NCBI GenBank assembly: GCA_023429995.1
Contig: JAEZCE010000027.1
Coordinates: 124,001 to 188,000, forward strand
Direction of reading: 5' to 3'
DNA from: Bacillota bacterium
GTDB taxonomy: Bacteria > Bacillota > UBA4882 > UBA8346
Length of the DNA stretch: 64,000 nucleotides
Of this stretch, positions 62,096 through 64,000 are shown in pieces. Numbering within the stretch: the first letter of the stretch is position 1; every line of letters begins with the position of its first letter. The notes under the pieces were generated by a model. That model had not been told where the DNA came from. It saw nothing but the letters and a program-made list of their open reading frames with translations, and made no database searches. A program made the position numbers and the translations under genes.

Positions 62096-63547
62096 ATGAG
62101 TAATATCCCGGTTCAAAATCGTGAAGACCGGCCCCATGCCATAACGGCCGGTGGTGGATGTAGCGGAGAAGTGGCCCAGCAATTTCAAAAACGTTGTTTG
62201 AAAAATGCCGAGCGGACTTTCGCCCAGGCTACTCAATGCCAGCAGCTCAACAGCATTCAAGCTTTTATTTCCATGGAGGATGCGGTATTTATTATTCATG
62301 CCCCCAGCGGTTGCACGGGTTGTGTTTCATTTATGAATGACCTTTTTAAAGTCGGCCAGCATCACCGGGGCCTTGATCAGATTCAAAACGCCCGTTATAT
62401 GGTAACCAATTTTGACGAAACCGATATCATTCTGGGAGGGGAAAAAAAGCTGCAGGAAGCGGTTTTAGCCGCCGAAGAACGCTATCATCCCGGTTTGATT
62501 TTTATATTTACTTCTTGCGCTTCAGCTATTATCGGCGACGATGTTGATACGGTGGCCGCCAATTTGCAGTCCCAAGTCAAAGCGGTGATTGTTCCGGTTC
62601 ATTGTGAAGGTTTTAAGTCGAAAGTCCCTGCCACCGGTTTTGATAGCGCCTTTTATTCCATTTCCCACTATGTGCTCAAAGACTGGCAACCTCCAAAGGA
62701 AAAAGGATTAATTAATGTCTTTGCCCCAATGGCGATTGGTTGGAAAGACCAGCAGGAAATTGAAGGAATGTTGGCTATTTTGGGTCTTCATGTAAATTAT
62801 ATCCCATTTTACGCCAGTCTCGAAAAAATCAAGAAAATAGCCGCCGCCGAGTACTCCACTTCCATCTGTCAGGTTTTTGCCGATGAGTTTATGGCGTATT
62901 TACATCAGGAATATAATATGCCTTATTCCCGGCCGGGGATGCCGCTGGGTATCCGGAATACGGATCGCTGGTTTCAGGAAGTAGCCCGACTTGTTGGTAA
63001 AGTAGATATTGTAGAGCAGTATATCGCTGATCAGCACCAGCGGATATTGCCACAAATTGCTGCCATTCGGGAACGTATTCAAGGAAAAAGAGTATTTATT
63101 TGTGCCGGAACCGCCCGTTCATTCGCAGCAGCAACCTTGATTGAGGATTTTGGACTGCGATTGGTCGGCATGGAAACACCAACTTTTGAGGAGGCTTTGG
63201 TGGAAGACTTGGACCGGCTGATCCAAATCCATGGTGATGATTTTTTGGTGGATGTCGCCAATATGCAACCTTTTGAGCAAGCCAATTTAGTAAACCGGTT
63301 GAAACCAGACTTATTTATCGGGATGTCAACCTGGGTCGCCAAGCAAGGAGTAACTTCCACCCATGTTTTAGAAGTCAAACGGCCGACCATGGGTTATAAC
63401 GGACTCCTTTACTTAGGCAAAAAAATTGAAAATGCTATTGAAAATCCCAGTTTTACCCTACGACTGTCCAGTCATAAGCGCCTACCTTATCAGGAAAATT
63501 GGTACCGCCAGAGCCCCTTTAAATATTTTAAGGAAGCAGGTCATTAA
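62096..63547 (+). CDS. Nitrogenase-like component 1 alpha subunit (copy 2)
   Basis: 483 residues. Cluster cysteines are near 48 (TQCQQ), 72 (HAPSGC) and 141 (SCAS). The cofactor cysteine equivalent is in SICQV near 258. A histidine in THVLE near 423 lies exactly ten residues before GYNG, matching the NifD His442-GYDG spacing, so both cofactor ligands appear kept, unlike copy 1. It is 16 bases after the ABC ATPase gene, so import and reduction are one operon. Role inferred as reduction of a sulfur compound. ATG after AAGGAGAA. Confidence 0.85.
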   Translation: MSNIPVQNREDRPHAITAGGGCSGEVAQQFQKRCLKNAERTFAQATQCQQLNSIQAFISMEDAVFIIHAPSGCTGCVSFMNDLFKVGQHHRGLDQIQNARYMVTNFDETDIILGGEKKLQEAVLAAEERYHPGLIFIFTSCASAIIGDDVDTVAANLQSQVKAVIVPVHCEGFKSKVPATGFDSAFYSISHYVLKDWQPPKEKGLINVFAPMAIGWKDQQEIEGMLAILGLHVNYIPFYASLEKIKKIAAAEYSTSICQVFADEFMAYLHQEYNMPYSRPGMPLGIRNTDRWFQEVARLVGKVDIVEQYIADQHQRILPQIAAIRERIQGKRVFICAGTARSFAAATLIEDFGLRLVGMETPTFEEALVEDLDRLIQIHGDDFLVDVANMQPFEQANLVNRLKPDLFIGMSTWVAKQGVTSTHVLEVKRPTMGYNGLLYLGKKIENAIENPSFTLRLSSHKRLPYQENWYRQSPFKYFKEAGH

Positions 63548-63548
63548 T

Positions 63549-64000
63549 ATGGGACATTTTATCCAAAATCCCAGAACTTCTTGTGCACTGGGCGGAGCCC
63601 TTGCCACTCTTTGCAGTATCGAAAGGGCAATCCCGATATTTCACGCTGGACCGGGCTGTGGATTACAAACCATGGCCGGGCAGTTCGGCCAGTCCGGGGG
63701 CAAGGGTTTCGGATATGTAGGCGGCCAAGGTGTTCCGAGCACCAATATGTTTGAAAAAGAGGTTATTTTTGGTGGAAGCCAAAGATTAACCGAGACCATC
63801 AGCGGGTCTTTGGAAGTCATGGATGGGGATTTGTTTGTGGTGCTGACGGGCTGTACAGCCGGGATTATCGGTGATGATGTCCAGGGTGTTGTGGATCAAT
63901 TTAAAGATTCCGGGGTCCCGATTATCTATGTGGAAACATCAGGGTTTAAGGGAGACACTTACTATGGCTACGAAGCGGTTTTGAATACCCTGACCGGGCG
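63549..64000 (+). CDS. Nitrogenase-like component 1 beta subunit (copy 2), partial
   Basis: The first 150 residues, cut by the window end. Cluster cysteines are in TSCALGGALATL near 12, HAGPGC near 37 and LTGCTAGIIGDD near 101, matching the beta subunit at 20326. ATG is 1 base after the alpha stop, with AAGGAAGCAGG upstream. A NifH-like reductase may follow outside the window. Confidence 0.85.
   Translation, partial: MGHFIQNPRTSCALGGALATLCSIERAIPIFHAGPGCGLQTMAGQFGQSGGKGFGYVGGQGVPSTNMFEKEVIFGGSQRLTETISGSLEVMDGDLFVVLTGCTAGIIGDDVQGVVDQFKDSGVPIIYVETSGFKGDTYYGYEAVLNTLTG

Noticed and set aside
18857..63547. Nitrogenase-like genes as chlorophyll (BchN/B) or F430 (CfbD) enzymes
   Set aside because: No tetrapyrrole genes are nearby. 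The two-subunit organisation with sulfur transporters fits neither pathway.

Overview
The window looks like a chromosome segment of an anaerobic, probably spore-forming Firmicute (Clostridia-like). The grounds are strong AGGAGG ribosome sites, many TTG starts, sigma-A promoters with 17-bp spacers, a SAM-I (S-box) riboswitch ending in a terminator, a BofC-like protein and oxygen-sensitive enzyme families. No rRNA, tRNA, CRISPR array or intact transposase was seen. All homology calls are from recalled family motifs; nothing was searched.

Layout. 0-11 kb is mostly housekeeping: acyl-CoA synthetase, PrsW-type protease, YebC, cyclase, rRNA methyltransferase, dCTP deaminase, BofC-like protein, an EF-G paralogue, a group II intron remnant and a lytic transglycosylase. 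11-23.5 kb is sulfur metabolism: an S-box riboswitch before a trans-sulfuration enzyme, a decayed second copy, an MTHFR-like protein, an amino-acid ABC transporter, CysK, a NifX-like protein, a nitrogenase-like alpha/beta pair and a sulfonate/nitrate-type permease with its binding protein. 23.8-29.5 kb is an AT-rich island: a CitE-like lyase, an aminoacyl-tRNA-synthetase-like carrier-protein ligase, CitG, CitX, a CitD-like carrier protein, RidA and an MFS transporter. 29.8-35.6 kb is on the minus strand: HAD phosphatase, B3/B4 protein, MetY pseudogene and an osmoprotectant-type ABC transporter. 35.9-43.6 kb holds an OYE-type flavoprotein, a methionine-type ABC transporter, a glutamine-synthetase-like ligase, an MtaA/UroD-like methyltransferase and a class V aminotransferase. 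43.7-50.3 kb holds a second sulfonate-type binding protein and permease, an Ldh2 dehydrogenase, an unusual ABC ATPase, a HypB/CobW-like GTPase, a NifS and a 4Fe-4S protein. 50.4-55.8 kb is a minus-strand oligopeptide/nickel-type ABC operon. 56.8-64 kb holds two tandem amino-acid binding proteins, an M20 amidohydrolase, two permeases, an ATPase and a second nitrogenase-like pair, cut off by the window end.

How it fits together. Uptake systems for organosulfur compounds and amino acids appear to feed nitrogenase-like reductases of the kind known from methylthio-alkane reductase, together with CysK, trans-sulfuration and the methionine cycle. The substrates are inferred. No NifH-like reductase is visible, so it must lie elsewhere.

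Two features stand out. First, eight related short 5' leader elements (a CYRG hairpin followed by AGRC and an intrinsic terminator) precede the nitrogenase-like, NifS-like, methionine-ABC, sulfonate-ABC and CitE-like operons, which suggests one shared attenuation system. Second, the citrate-lyase-like carrier set lacks a CitF subunit and instead has an aminoacyl-carrier-protein ligase. This suggests undescribed aminoacyl-thioester chemistry on a CitD-type carrier.
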